Origin: Lachnospiraceae bacterium
GTDB taxonomy: Bacteria; Bacillota; Clostridia; Lachnospirales; Lachnospiraceae
Direction of reading: 5' to 3'
DNA length: 50,793 nt
NCBI GenBank assembly: GCA_022799355.1
Contig: JAAWOG010000020.1
Location: 1-50,793 of the forward strand
Of the stretch, positions 17,680 to 26,475 are shown one piece after another. The notes beneath the pieces were generated by a model. The model did no database searches, was not told the origin of the DNA, and worked only from the letters and a program-made list of their open reading frames with translations. Both the position numbers and the translations under genes were made by a program. Within the stretch, counting starts at the first letter, position 1. Every line of letters begins with the position of its first letter.

Positions 17680-18666
17680 ATGGCTCGTTATATCATAAAA
17701 AGAATTTTATGGATCATCCCGATCCTGCTCGGCGTTATAACAATTGTTTTTTTTATATCGGCTCTGACACCAGGGGATCCGGCAGCTTCGCTGCTGGGTT
17801 CCACGGCGACACAGGAGGAGATTGAGGCGATGCACCATACGCTGGGGCTTGACCAGCCTCTGATCAAAAGATGGTTTGACTATATTGTGGGTATTTTTAC
17901 AAGACTTGATTTTGGCACATCCTATGTGACGAGGCAGCCTGTAATCAAAGAGATACTGGTGTATTTTCCGGTCACCATAAAACTGGCGCTGGCGGCGACA
18001 CTGCTGGGGGTTGTTCTGGGAATCCCGCTGGGGGTGATCTCTTCTTTGAAACAGTATACCTGGATTGATTCTGCGATACTGGTTTTGTCGGTGCTGTTTA
18101 TTTCCCTGCCGAATTTCTGGCTGGCAATGATGCTGCTGAAAGTCTTTGCGGTGAATCTGAACTGGCTGCCGTCTTTCGGGCTTGACCGTCCTTCTGGCTG
18201 GATTCTTCCGATAATTTGTGCCGGACTGCAGTCCATGACGCAGAACATTCGTATTACCCGTTCCAGTATGCTGGAGGTGATGCGGCAGGATTATATCAGA
18301 ACGGCGCGGGCAAAGGGACAGAGGGAAGGAACGATCGTGACAAGGCATATGCTCCGTAACGCCATGATTCCTGTGGCGACCAGCATCGGTTCCGGGCTGG
18401 GAAACCAGCTTGGCGGTAATATGGCGCTGGAGTCCGTATTTGCCCTGCCGGGGCTTGGAAATTATATTGTGAAAGCCATTACGGCGATTAATACACCGGC
18501 GATGCTTGGCGGCATCCTGTTTGTGGCTATCATGTTTACGCTGGTAAACCTGTGTGTGGATATCTCTTATGTATTGATTGATCCAAGGCTGAAAACCAGG
18601 GTGACGGGCAGGAAACTGAGCAAAAAGGCAATAAAAAGAATGCTTACGGAACAGGGGGCAGGATAA
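17680..18666 (+). CDS. Peptide/nickel-type ABC transporter permease (DppB/OppB family)
   Basis: 328 residues. The first membrane helix starts directly (MARYIIKRILWIIPILLGVI); six helices are expected. The DppB signature is present early (ALTPGDPAASLLGS), and the cytoplasmic EAA-type loop reads RTARAKGQREGTIVTRHMLR near 210-230, which docks the ATPases. The ATG at 17680 is preferred because AAAGGAG lies 6 nt upstream; an in-frame ATG at 17662 has no site. Its stop overlaps the next permease start by one base (TAATG). Confidence 0.92.
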   Translation: MARYIIKRILWIIPILLGVITIVFFISALTPGDPAASLLGSTATQEEIEAMHHTLGLDQPLIKRWFDYIVGIFTRLDFGTSYVTRQPVIKEILVYFPVTIKLALAATLLGVVLGIPLGVISSLKQYTWIDSAILVLSVLFISLPNFWLAMMLLKVFAVNLNWLPSFGLDRPSGWILPIICAGLQSMTQNIRITRSSMLEVMRQDYIRTARAKGQREGTIVTRHMLRNAMIPVATSIGSGLGNQLGGNMALESVFALPGLGNYIVKAITAINTPAMLGGILFVAIMFTLVNLCVDISYVLIDPRLKTRVTGRKLSKKAIKRMLTEQGAG

Positions 18667-19577
18667 TGGCAAAAAACATAACACCGGAAATGGAAAAAAT
18701 GAATGCGCGCCGGATGAAACGGGGAAAGAAAAAACACCACTCCACACCAATGCGGGATGCATGGAGAAGGCTTTGCAGAAACCGTACTGCCATTTTGGGA
18801 ATGGTGATCATAGCGGTACTTGTGCTGATGGCAGTTTTTGCACCGTTCATCGCACCATATATGTACGATGAGATGGACGTGATGAATATGCTGAAAGGTC
18901 CCAGTGCCATCCATCTGTTTGGAACGGACAATCTGGGAAGGGATATGTTTTCGCGCTGTATCTACGGCGCCAGGATCACGCTGCCGATTGCGATTTTCAC
19001 GGTTGCGGTTGCGGTGCTGACAGGCGGAACGCTTGGGGTACTTTGTGCCTACTTCGGCGGCCAGTTTGACATGATTGTGATGAGGCTGCTGGATATTTGG
19101 GGCTCCATTCCCGGACTGATGCTCAGTATTGCGATTGTGGCGGCCCTTGGAAACAATATGCATGTACTGGTGATCGGGCTTTCGGTGGGGGCGGTGCCGA
19201 ACATGGCGAGAACTTTCCGCGGGGCAATCTTTACGGTGGTGGACAGCGATTATGTGGAAGCTTCCCGTTCCATAGGAGCCGGCAATTTCAGCATTATGTT
19301 TCGACATCTTCTGCCCAACGCGGTGGGACCAGTGATTCTGGCAATTGTGGGATTACTGGGAGTCGAAGTGCTTTGTGTGTCAACCTTAAGCTTTCTGGGA
19401 GTAGGGGTGCAGCCTCCGACGCCGGAATGGGGATCTTTACTTGGAGCAAGCAAGGAGTTTCTGAACTCGGCATCCTACCTGTGTACTTTTCCGGGCATCT
19501 TTATCGTTTTGTCGGTATTGGGCTTTAACCTGTTAGGAGACGGACTGCGGGATGCGCTGGATCCGAGACTGAAATAA
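18666..19577 (+). CDS. Peptide/nickel-type ABC transporter permease (DppC/OppC family)
   Basis: 303 residues. A charged N-terminal tail (residues 1-35) precedes the first helix (TAILGMVIIAVLVLMAVFAP), and the DppC hallmark HLFGTDNLGRDMFSRCIYGA follows. The EAA loop reads SDYVEASRSIGAGNFSIMFR. It forms the heterodimeric channel with the preceding permease, to which it is coupled by a TAATG overlap. Confidence 0.92.
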   Translation: MAKNITPEMEKMNARRMKRGKKKHHSTPMRDAWRRLCRNRTAILGMVIIAVLVLMAVFAPFIAPYMYDEMDVMNMLKGPSAIHLFGTDNLGRDMFSRCIYGARITLPIAIFTVAVAVLTGGTLGVLCAYFGGQFDMIVMRLLDIWGSIPGLMLSIAIVAALGNNMHVLVIGLSVGAVPNMARTFRGAIFTVVDSDYVEASRSIGAGNFSIMFRHLLPNAVGPVILAIVGLLGVEVLCVSTLSFLGVGVQPPTPEWGSLLGASKEFLNSASYLCTFPGIFIVLSVLGFNLLGDGLRDALDPRLK

Positions 19578-19589
19578 GGAGGATGACAG

Positions 19590-20612
19590 ATGGCTAAGGA
19601 TATGGAAAAAAATACGCCTGTGGTGGAGGTTGACGATCTGGTGGTCCATTATGAGACCTATGAGGGAGTTGTGGAAGCGGTGAACGGCGTTTCCTTCCGA
19701 ATAGATAAGAGAGATGTGCTGGGGCTTGTGGGAGAGACGGGAGCAGGAAAGACAACAATAGCCCTGGCGCTGATGCAGCTTTTGCCGGTACCGCCGGGGC
19801 ACATCATACGGGGCAGCATCAAACTGGATGGTGAGGAACTTGTATTGCCTGACAAGGCATCTGGGGCACAAAAGGCGGAGCTGGAAAGGAAAATGCGGAA
19901 ATATCGGGGGAAAAAGATCAGTATGATATTTCAGGATCCCATGACGGCATTGAATCCGGTAATCCCGATCGGAGACCAGATCAGTGAGGTGATCGGATTG
20001 CATGAACACTGCTCTAAAGAGGAGGCGGAGAGAAAAGCCCTGGATATGCTGGAAATGGTCGGCATCCGGCCGGAACGTTATAAGGATTATCCTCATCAGA
20101 TGTCCGGCGGTATGAAACAGAGGGTGGTTATTGCGATTGCACTGGCGTGCAGTCCTGAGCTGCTGATCGCTGATGAGCCGACAACGGCACTGGATGTCAC
20201 AATTCAGGCACAGGTACTGGATATGATGAAAGATTTGCGAAACCGTTTGGGAACCGCAATGATGCTGATCACCCATGATTTTGGCATTGTGGCGGACATC
20301 TGCAACAAGTGCGCGGTGGTATATGCGGGGGAGATCGTGGAATGCGGGAGTGTGGAGGATATTTTTGACAGGCCGGGGCACCCCTATACGATTGGGCTGT
20401 TTGGTTCCATACCAAGCCTGACAAAGGATGTGGAGCGGCTGATGCCCGTACAGGGACAGACCATTGATCCGAATGACCTGCCACCATATTGCAGTTTTTA
20501 TGATCGCTGTTCCAGGTGTACAAAGGAGTGCAAAGAGCAGGATCCGGCACTTACGGAGGTGACAAAGGGACATTATGTCAAATGCATCTATGCACGGAAG
20601 GAGGATAAGTAA
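19590..20612 (+). CDS. Peptide-type ABC transporter ATPase (DppD/OppD family)
   Basis: 340 residues. Walker A GETGAGKTT (about 48-56), Q-loop MIFQDPMTALNP, signature MSGGMKQRVVIAIAL, Walker B LLIADEPTTALDV and switch His in LITHDFG are all intact. The C-terminal region carries the oligopeptide-ATPase cysteine motif (CSFYDRCSRCTKECKEQDP), which in this family binds an Fe-S cluster. AGGAGG lies 7 nt before the ATG; the gap from the permease is 12 bp. Confidence 0.94.
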   Translation: MAKDMEKNTPVVEVDDLVVHYETYEGVVEAVNGVSFRIDKRDVLGLVGETGAGKTTIALALMQLLPVPPGHIIRGSIKLDGEELVLPDKASGAQKAELERKMRKYRGKKISMIFQDPMTALNPVIPIGDQISEVIGLHEHCSKEEAERKALDMLEMVGIRPERYKDYPHQMSGGMKQRVVIAIALACSPELLIADEPTTALDVTIQAQVLDMMKDLRNRLGTAMMLITHDFGIVADICNKCAVVYAGEIVECGSVEDIFDRPGHPYTIGLFGSIPSLTKDVERLMPVQGQTIDPNDLPPYCSFYDRCSRCTKECKEQDPALTEVTKGHYVKCIYARKEDK

Positions 20613-21590
20613 ATGGCATTGCTTGAGGTGAAACATTTGAAAAAGTACTTTCAGGTAAGCAGCGGAATCCTCCATGCCGTGGATGATGTGTCTTTTACAC
20701 TGGAAGAAGGAAAGACACTGGGAGTGGTAGGAGAATCAGGATGCGGCAAGTCTACTCTGGGGAAAACCATTATACGTCTGACAGATCCCACGTCAGGAAA
20801 AGTGATTTTTGATGGAAAGGATGTGGCAGGGTATTCCGTGAAAGAATTTCACAAAGTCCGCCCTGATATGCAGATGATCTTTCAGGATCCGTTCGCGTCA
20901 CTGGATCCGCGCCTTACGGTGACAGAGCTGATTGCTGAGCCGATGAGGATCTACAAAAAAGGAACAAAGGAGGAAATTTATAAAAGGGTAAAGGGACTGA
21001 TGGACATGGTGCAGTTGGCGGAGCGTTTTGCAAACAGCTATCCCCATGAGTTAGATGGCGGGAGAAGGCAGAGAATCGGAATTGCCAGAGCACTTGCACT
21101 GCATCCTAGGTTTGTGGTCTGCGATGAACCGGTATCTGCGCTGGATGTGTCGATTCAGGCTCAGGTTCTCAATCTTTTGCAGGATCTGCAAAAGGAGCTG
21201 AAACTGACATACATGTTTATTACCCATGACATGTCTGTTGTGAAGCATATATCAGATGACATTATTGTCATGTATCTTGGACAGATCGTGGAGAAAAGCC
21301 CGGCAAAAGAATTGTTTCAAAGGCAGTTCCATCCCTATACCAATGCACTGCTTTCCGCGATTCCGGTGCCCTCCCTGCATGGGCGGAAAGAGAAGATTCT
21401 GATTCAGGGGGAATTATCCTCTCCGATCAATCCGAAGGATTGCTGTCGTTTTGCAGGCAGGTGCGCTTATTGTATGGAGCAGTGCAAAAACAGTCCGGCT
21501 CCGCCATTAAAAGAAGTATCGCCGAATCATTTTGCAGCCTGTCACAGAGTTGAGGAGATGCAGGATGTGCTGAACAAAGCCGGGGGTTGA
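20613..21590 (+). CDS. Peptide-type ABC transporter ATPase (DppF/OppF family)
   Basis: 325 residues. Walker A GESGCGKST (about 40-48), Q-loop MIFQDPFASLDPR, a signature that reads LDGGRRQRIGIARAL where LSGGQ-type is usual (the second residue is Asp), Walker B FVVCDEPVSALDV and MFITHDMSVV. The C-terminal cysteine cluster CCRFAGRCAYCMEQC is present. The start abuts the preceding stop (TAA-ATG). It forms the heterodimeric ATPase with the previous protein. Asp in place of Ser in the signature could make this half-site weak or degenerate. Confidence 0.94.
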   Translation: MALLEVKHLKKYFQVSSGILHAVDDVSFTLEEGKTLGVVGESGCGKSTLGKTIIRLTDPTSGKVIFDGKDVAGYSVKEFHKVRPDMQMIFQDPFASLDPRLTVTELIAEPMRIYKKGTKEEIYKRVKGLMDMVQLAERFANSYPHELDGGRRQRIGIARALALHPRFVVCDEPVSALDVSIQAQVLNLLQDLQKELKLTYMFITHDMSVVKHISDDIIVMYLGQIVEKSPAKELFQRQFHPYTNALLSAIPVPSLHGRKEKILIQGELSSPINPKDCCRFAGRCAYCMEQCKNSPAPPLKEVSPNHFAACHRVEEMQDVLNKAGG

Positions 21591-21644
21591 GGAAGCGGAA
21601 GGGAAAAGCGCGGCTTTAGAGCAGGCGCCGGAAAGAAGATAACC

Positions 21645-21665
21645 ATATGGCATTTGCGGCCATAT
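21645..21665 (+). other. Intergenic hairpin between the ATPase and binding-protein genes
   Basis: ATATGGC (21645-21651) pairs with GCCATAT (21659-21665), followed by a short U-rich run. This position, just before a binding-protein gene that is usually made in excess, fits a processing/stabilising hairpin or a leaky terminator. Confidence 0.4.
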
Positions 21666-21690
21666 CATTTTGATACCAGGAGGAAAAACA

Positions 21691-23337
21691 ATGAAAGCAA
21701 AAAAATTAATGGCACTCTGGCTGACGGGAGCAATGTGTTTCTCCATGCTGACGGGCTGCGGAAACAGCACTGCCGATATGCAGGCAACTGAGAAGGAAGA
21801 AACGGCGGGAGGCGAAGAAGCGGTGCAGGAAGAGAATGTGGCAACGGCCGTGCCGGAAGGGATGGTACCTGCAGAAGGTATTTCCGATGAGACACTGAAG
21901 GTGGCGTGTGATGGGGAACCTACGTCTATTTTTCCCAATTATGTAACCAATAAGACATCCAACCGCGTAGACAGCTGTCTGTTTGATACGCTTGTGCGCT
22001 GGAATGATGAAGAAAAGAAAGCCTATCCGTCTCTGGCCACGAAATGGGAGTTTATCGATGATACCCATGTGGAATTTACGCTCCGCGACGATGTGTATTT
22101 CAGCAATGGAGAACTGATGACAGCGAATGATGTAAAGGCGTCCCTCCAGGCTTCCTTTGATTATACGCTCAATCACTACAGCCTGATGTTTGATATGGAA
22201 CATACGGAAGTGGTGGACGATACCCATATTATTGTTGCGCTGTCAAGGCCCTACGGGAACCTGCCGGAGATTCTAGGCTGTACTTACTACGCCATCTTTT
22301 CGGAGAAAGCGTTTGAGGAAGCGGGAAAAGATGAGACGGTATTTGCGATGAATCCTGTAGGTTCAGGTCCTTACGTGCTGGATTCCTGGCAGACCGGTGA
22401 AAAGATGACACTGGTGCGCAATGAGAATTATTGGGACAGGGAAAATCTTCCCTACTACAAATATATCGAATTTTCCTTTATCCAGGATCCTGTGGCACGT
22501 GCGACGGCGCTGCAGTCCGGCGATGTACAGATTGCATTTAACCTGTCCACGAACCAGGTAGAAGAATTGCGGGAGAAAGATAATATTACGGTCAATGTAT
22601 ATGAACAGAACGTTACTTTGCCGATCTGGTTTACACCGAAGGCATATCCGGTACTGGAAGATGAAAACGTAAGAAAGGCGATACTGCTTTCGCTGGATAA
22701 GGAACTGCTGGCACAGGCAGCCTACGCAGGCTTTGCGGAGCCCTCCTATTCTTCCGTGACGGGACCGGCATCTCCCTACTACTATGAATGTGAAGATTAT
22801 GAACAGAATGTGGAAGAGGCAAAACAGCTTATCGCAGATTCCGGCTACGGCGCGGAGGAGCTTACCTTTACCACCTATGCGGTAAACGGAGCATCATCCG
22901 CACATTATGAGGTAATGAAAGCACAATTGGCAGCCATTGGTGTCACATTAAATATCGAGACGGTGGATCTGGTTGTTATGTTGCAGCATTCCTGGAACGG
23001 AGAGATTGCCATCGGGTTTGGAGAGAATGATACCTGGGATGTGGGACGTATGCTGGAATTTGCAGACAGCAGGATAGAGACTTCCTGGAATGCATATGTC
23101 GGCGAAGGCGAAGAGGAACTTCATGATCTGATTGACGCGGCATGGGCGGCTTCCGATGAGGAGAGATATGATGCTTATGCGAAGGTACAGGATTTCCTGG
23201 CAGATCATTATGCCTGCTCCACCGTCTGTGATGTTGTGATACCGGATGCATGGGCTTCCAACCTGACAGGTGTTGTATATGATGCTCATTGCTGGCCGAA
23301 TATCTATAATGTACGTCCGCTGGTTGAAAAAGAGTGA
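21691..23337 (+). CDS. Extracellular solute-binding lipoprotein of the peptide-type ABC importer (SBP family 5)
   Basis: 548 residues. Signal peptide with a lipobox at MLTGC (Cys about 23), then a disordered glutamate-rich linker (to about 60), then an SBP_bac_5 domain: VDSCLFDTLVRWNDEEKKAY, YVLDSWQTGEKMTLVRNENY, ATALQSGDVQIAFNLST. It is exported and lipid-anchored on the outer face of the membrane and delivers the ligand to the preceding permeases. Family 5 proteins bind peptides but also sugars, nickel and glycosides, and the neighbouring sugar-type enzymes argue for a carbohydrate-derived ligand here. AGGAGG lies 7 nt before the ATG. Confidence 0.92.
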   Translation: MKAKKLMALWLTGAMCFSMLTGCGNSTADMQATEKEETAGGEEAVQEENVATAVPEGMVPAEGISDETLKVACDGEPTSIFPNYVTNKTSNRVDSCLFDTLVRWNDEEKKAYPSLATKWEFIDDTHVEFTLRDDVYFSNGELMTANDVKASLQASFDYTLNHYSLMFDMEHTEVVDDTHIIVALSRPYGNLPEILGCTYYAIFSEKAFEEAGKDETVFAMNPVGSGPYVLDSWQTGEKMTLVRNENYWDRENLPYYKYIEFSFIQDPVARATALQSGDVQIAFNLSTNQVEELREKDNITVNVYEQNVTLPIWFTPKAYPVLEDENVRKAILLSLDKELLAQAAYAGFAEPSYSSVTGPASPYYYECEDYEQNVEEAKQLIADSGYGAEELTFTTYAVNGASSAHYEVMKAQLAAIGVTLNIETVDLVVMLQHSWNGEIAIGFGENDTWDVGRMLEFADSRIETSWNAYVGEGEEELHDLIDAAWAASDEERYDAYAKVQDFLADHYACSTVCDVVIPDAWASNLTGVVYDAHCWPNIYNVRPLVEKE

Positions 23338-23364
23338 GGCTGTTAAGCCGGAAGGAGATACCTG

Positions 23365-23967
23365 GTGAAAGCACTGTCAAAAAGATATTTTCAGGATTAT
23401 GAGATGCAGGAGAACTTCGGAAAAGACGGAAACATTAAGAGGGAGCTGATTTATATCGGAAACACTTACAGCGCAGCTATGCCGGAAAAAAGATGGCGCA
23501 GGAAGAAGGCGGTATTTGCGGTATTGTCCATCTGTTGTATCGTTCTTTTCCTGGCAGCAAATCTGCAGGATACCAGAAGCAATATTGTGGGAATACTGCC
23601 GGCTTTCGGGGTGATTGTTGTGATACCTCTGTTTGTCTTATGCTGCGGCTGTATCTGCGGCATCCGGAAAAAACAGACGATGACAAGAGCGGAGTTTGTG
23701 GAATATTCCATGATGATCAGGTTCGGAGGTTTTTTGACGACAGTGCTGGGATGTCTTAACTTTTTGTGGCACGGAAAGTTCCTGATGCGGGATGCTCTGC
23801 CGGGCGGTCTGGGAAAGGAAGCGGCAGTGATTGTGATGTGGCTTTTGCTGACGTTGCTTGGCGGCTTTCTGTGGATTGCGGAGATGAGGACGGAATATAT
23901 TGTGCGCAACCGCTACGGTACGGTACTGCATCAGGAACATTTGCGAAGAAAGGACGGACAGGTATAA
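23365..23967 (+). CDS. Uncharacterised membrane protein with about four helices
   Basis: 200 residues from a GTG at 23365 after AAGGAG. A hydrophilic N-terminus (1-46) precedes hydrophobic segments near 48-65 (AVFAVLSICCIVLFLAANL), 74-95 (LPAFGVIVVIPLFVLCCGCI), 115-132 and 152-172 (AAVIVMWLLLTLLGGFLWIA), with a basic C-terminus. No family is recognised. It sits 27 bp after the binding protein and 36 bp before the lactonase, so it is in the operon; a role with the transporter or in signalling is possible but not supported by sequence. Confidence 0.75.
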   Translation: MKALSKRYFQDYEMQENFGKDGNIKRELIYIGNTYSAAMPEKRWRRKKAVFAVLSICCIVLFLAANLQDTRSNIVGILPAFGVIVVIPLFVLCCGCICGIRKKQTMTRAEFVEYSMMIRFGGFLTTVLGCLNFLWHGKFLMRDALPGGLGKEAAVIVMWLLLTLLGGFLWIAEMRTEYIVRNRYGTVLHQEHLRRKDGQV

Positions 23968-24003
23968 AAAGATTTGTCGTTTCACGCAGAGGAGGAAACA
24001 GGT

Positions 24004-25047
24004 ATGGGTAACTCATATTATCAGGCATATATCGGCACAAATTCCGTGCGGGGAAGCAGGGGCATATACTGTGTTCGGATTGATGCGGAGACTTTTGAAC
24101 CGGAACTTATTGCTGCGGAGCAGGCTTATAACAGCGGCAGTGTGGCATTGGATCAAAAAGGAAAGTTTCTTTATGCGGCCAGTGAGGGCATGACTTTTGA
24201 GGGCTATGCGGACGGAGGCGTGTCCGCATACGAAATCGGGATGGACGGGACATTGAAAAAGCTGGGCGGACAGAGGACTTACGGACAAAGGACCTGCTGC
24301 GTGGCGGTGGATGAAAAGGGAGAAAACGTATATGCCTGTAATTTTTATAAAGGTACCTTCTCGGCATTTCCGGTGGCGGATAAGGGGGGACTTTACCCGG
24401 CGAAATATGTGATAAAACCACCTGCTGAAACGGGCTGGAAAGCGCTTCACTGCGTGGCGCCCATCGGGGATGGGTATATCGGTGTGATTTCTTTGGCGGA
24501 GTGTGCTCTTGTTATCTACAGGGCTAAAGACGGAGAGAGGATCACATCCTACACATTTCCGGGAAATCCCTTTCCACGTTATTTTGAGACGGCGGGAAGC
24601 CATATTTACGCCATGATGCAGATGCCGGATGATATATATGTTTTTGAGGAACGGCTGAACAGGGATGGCAGTATACGTCTTGTGCAGAAAATTTCCGTGA
24701 TGGATCAGACATATCAGGGCATGGCGGCAACCAGTACGCTGCGGGCTACGCCTGATGGGAGGTTACTGCTTGCGGCAAACAGGCCTTCCGATTCCATAAC
24801 GGTGTTTGAGAGGCGGCAGGACGGGAGGCTGGAGAGAAAGCATATAACCAGACTGCCGGGAAGAGGCCCGAGAGATTTTCATATTTCGGGGGACGGAAGG
24901 ATTGTTGTGGCAGCACTGCAGCATTCCGATGAGATCAGCGTGCATGAGATTGATTATGAAAAAGGAAGCCTTACACAGCGGGGAAAAAAGCTTTCCATAC
25001 CGTCGCCGGCGGCCGTGGCCATCAGCGGGCGGATAAAGATGGAATAA
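24004..25047 (+). CDS. Lactonase-family seven-bladed beta-propeller protein (6-phosphogluconolactonase-like)
   Basis: 347 residues from the ATG at 24004, which follows GAGGAGG. The blades repeat the motif 'D..G..lYa.n...s.s(v/a)f': VALDQKGKFLYAASEG, VAVDEKGENVYACNFYKGTF, ATPDGRLLLAANRPSDSITV, ISGDGRIVVAALQHSDEISV. This matches the PF10282 lactonase/Pgl family that hydrolyses sugar lactones, as well as muconate-lactonising relatives. The N-terminal YQAYIGTNSVRGSRGIYCV is also typical. No signal peptide. In this operon, with a hydroxyacid dehydrogenase and a sugar kinase, opening of an aldonolactone is a reasonable guess. Confidence 0.85.
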   Translation: MGNSYYQAYIGTNSVRGSRGIYCVRIDAETFEPELIAAEQAYNSGSVALDQKGKFLYAASEGMTFEGYADGGVSAYEIGMDGTLKKLGGQRTYGQRTCCVAVDEKGENVYACNFYKGTFSAFPVADKGGLYPAKYVIKPPAETGWKALHCVAPIGDGYIGVISLAECALVIYRAKDGERITSYTFPGNPFPRYFETAGSHIYAMMQMPDDIYVFEERLNRDGSIRLVQKISVMDQTYQGMAATSTLRATPDGRLLLAANRPSDSITVFERRQDGRLERKHITRLPGRGPRDFHISGDGRIVVAALQHSDEISVHEIDYEKGSLTQRGKKLSIPSPAAVAISGRIKME

Positions 25048-25113
25048 GGCAGGGCGAAGAAAGGGTGCTGCCATAATGGCAATGCCTGTTAAAACGGGCA
25101 GATGGGAGTTGAG

Positions 25114-25893
25114 ATGAAGGAAGGCAAGGGAGATTTTTCGCCGGAAGAATGGAGGCGGAAGATAGAAGAACGGGTTCTGGAACTGGAGAATAAGACAAAG
25201 AAATTAGAAGCGGAGAGGGCGATCGCCAATCTTATGGGGCGGTATGCGTTTTACTGCGGCGCCGGCGAAGGAGAACGGATCATAACGGAACTGTGGACAA
25301 AGAGTGAGGAAGCCAGTCTGGAATATGGGGCATCCGGAGTATATCGGGAGCTTTGGAAGGTAAGGGCTTTTTATCTGAAAAAAGCGATTCCCGGAGTGAT
25401 GACAACAGTGTCATTTTCCACACCATATCTTAGGGTATCACAGGACTTAAAAAGCGCCACGGGTGTATGGATGGCGTTTTCCACGGAAACGGATGCGGGG
25501 GATTTGGGTGTTGTAAAGCCCTTAGAGGCAGATACCAGGAGAGTATTACTTTCAAGTACCGGAAAGGATGGGAAACGGTACCGGGCGGAGATTCTGCTGC
25601 AGAAATATGAGGTGGAATTCAGAATGGAGGAGGGTGAGTGGAGGATATACAGTCTCCATGTGAGCGAGTATTTCCGGTGCCCCTATGACAGAGACTGGGT
25701 GCGGTATGCCGCGGAGCGGTTTGTGACGGACGGTATGTGGCTGGAATCCTTATTTGAATCACCGGAACCCCTGCCGCCTTGTTCCCATGGAGAGAATCTT
25801 CCCAGTGAAGCAAGTACGGAACACTGGCAGTATGCACCGGACAGGCTGCCTGGGGCGCTGCCGGTGGTGCTTCGGGAAGAAAGGGAATCATAA
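25114..25893 (+). CDS. SnoaL-like (NTF2-fold) domain protein
   Basis: 259 residues from the ATG at 25114, preferred because GGGAG lies 5 nt upstream; an ATG at 25102 is the alternative. Residues 10-40 are a short coiled coil (KIEERVLELENKTKKLEAER). The NTF2-fold part follows (AIANLMGRYAFYCGAGEGER; TELWTKSEEASLEYGASGVY; RAEILLQKYEVEFRMEEGEW), like the SnoaL_4 group that includes dehydratases, isomerases and hydroxylating enzymes such as BaiE. The C-terminal 60 residues have no recognised domain. No catalytic dyad can be fixed by eye. In this pathway a dehydration or epimerisation is conceivable. Confidence 0.6.
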   Translation: MKEGKGDFSPEEWRRKIEERVLELENKTKKLEAERAIANLMGRYAFYCGAGEGERIITELWTKSEEASLEYGASGVYRELWKVRAFYLKKAIPGVMTTVSFSTPYLRVSQDLKSATGVWMAFSTETDAGDLGVVKPLEADTRRVLLSSTGKDGKRYRAEILLQKYEVEFRMEEGEWRIYSLHVSEYFRCPYDRDWVRYAAERFVTDGMWLESLFESPEPLPPCSHGENLPSEASTEHWQYAPDRLPGALPVVLREERES

Positions 25894-25967
25894 AGATACT
25901 GTTATGGTCCGCGCCGGTATCATGATGGTGCGGAAAATCTGAAAAATGGAAGGAGAGGATGAGCAGG

Positions 25968-26438
25968 ATGTTCACGGGTAATGTGGAAGATATCAAAAAA
26001 TATAAATGGTGCAATGAAGAGGGTATTCAGGAACGTTTTCAAAAGGCTTTTCAGTTTCTGGCAGAAACGGATCTGATGGGACTGACGCCGGGGGAGGAGA
26101 TACCGGTGGCGGACGGTATTATCGCGAAGGTGCAGGAGTATACTACCGATCCGGAGGAAAGCAGAAGATTTGAAACCCATCGCGATTACTTTGATATCCA
26201 GTTTGTGGTAAAGGGAGAAGAATTTGTGGGGATTGTGCCGGCAAAGGGGCTTACATTGGACGGAGGGTACAGTGAAAAGGATGATATCCAGTATTATCAG
26301 ACGCCGGCAAAGCATGGCGGTGCAGTGCTACGGGATGGGGATTTTGTTGTTGTTCCCACTACGGATGCCCACAGACCGAACTGCATGACGGATAAAAAGA
26401 GTACGGTCAGAAAGATCGTTGTGAAAGTGCGGGCATAG
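25968..26438 (+). CDS. YhcH/YjgK/YiaL family protein
   Basis: 156 residues from the ATG at 25968 (GGAGAGG 9 nt upstream); an ATG at 25959 is also possible. It shows the family pattern: FETHRDYFDIQFVVKGEE with the metal-type His and the HxDxQ-like run, DIQYYQTPAKHG, and FVVVPTTDAHRPNCM near the end. The fold is a cupin-like beta barrel. Members accompany catabolism of sialic acid and of sugar acids such as 2,3-diketo-L-gulonate (YiaL), probably as epimerases or anomerases. Its presence with a LyxK-like kinase in the same operon recalls the enterobacterial yia operon. Confidence 0.88.
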   Translation: MFTGNVEDIKKYKWCNEEGIQERFQKAFQFLAETDLMGLTPGEEIPVADGIIAKVQEYTTDPEESRRFETHRDYFDIQFVVKGEEFVGIVPAKGLTLDGGYSEKDDIQYYQTPAKHGGAVLRDGDFVVVPTTDAHRPNCMTDKKSTVRKIVVKVRA

Positions 26439-26475
26439 TGTGGCAGGATGGCATTTGGCGATGTGAGGATATAAA

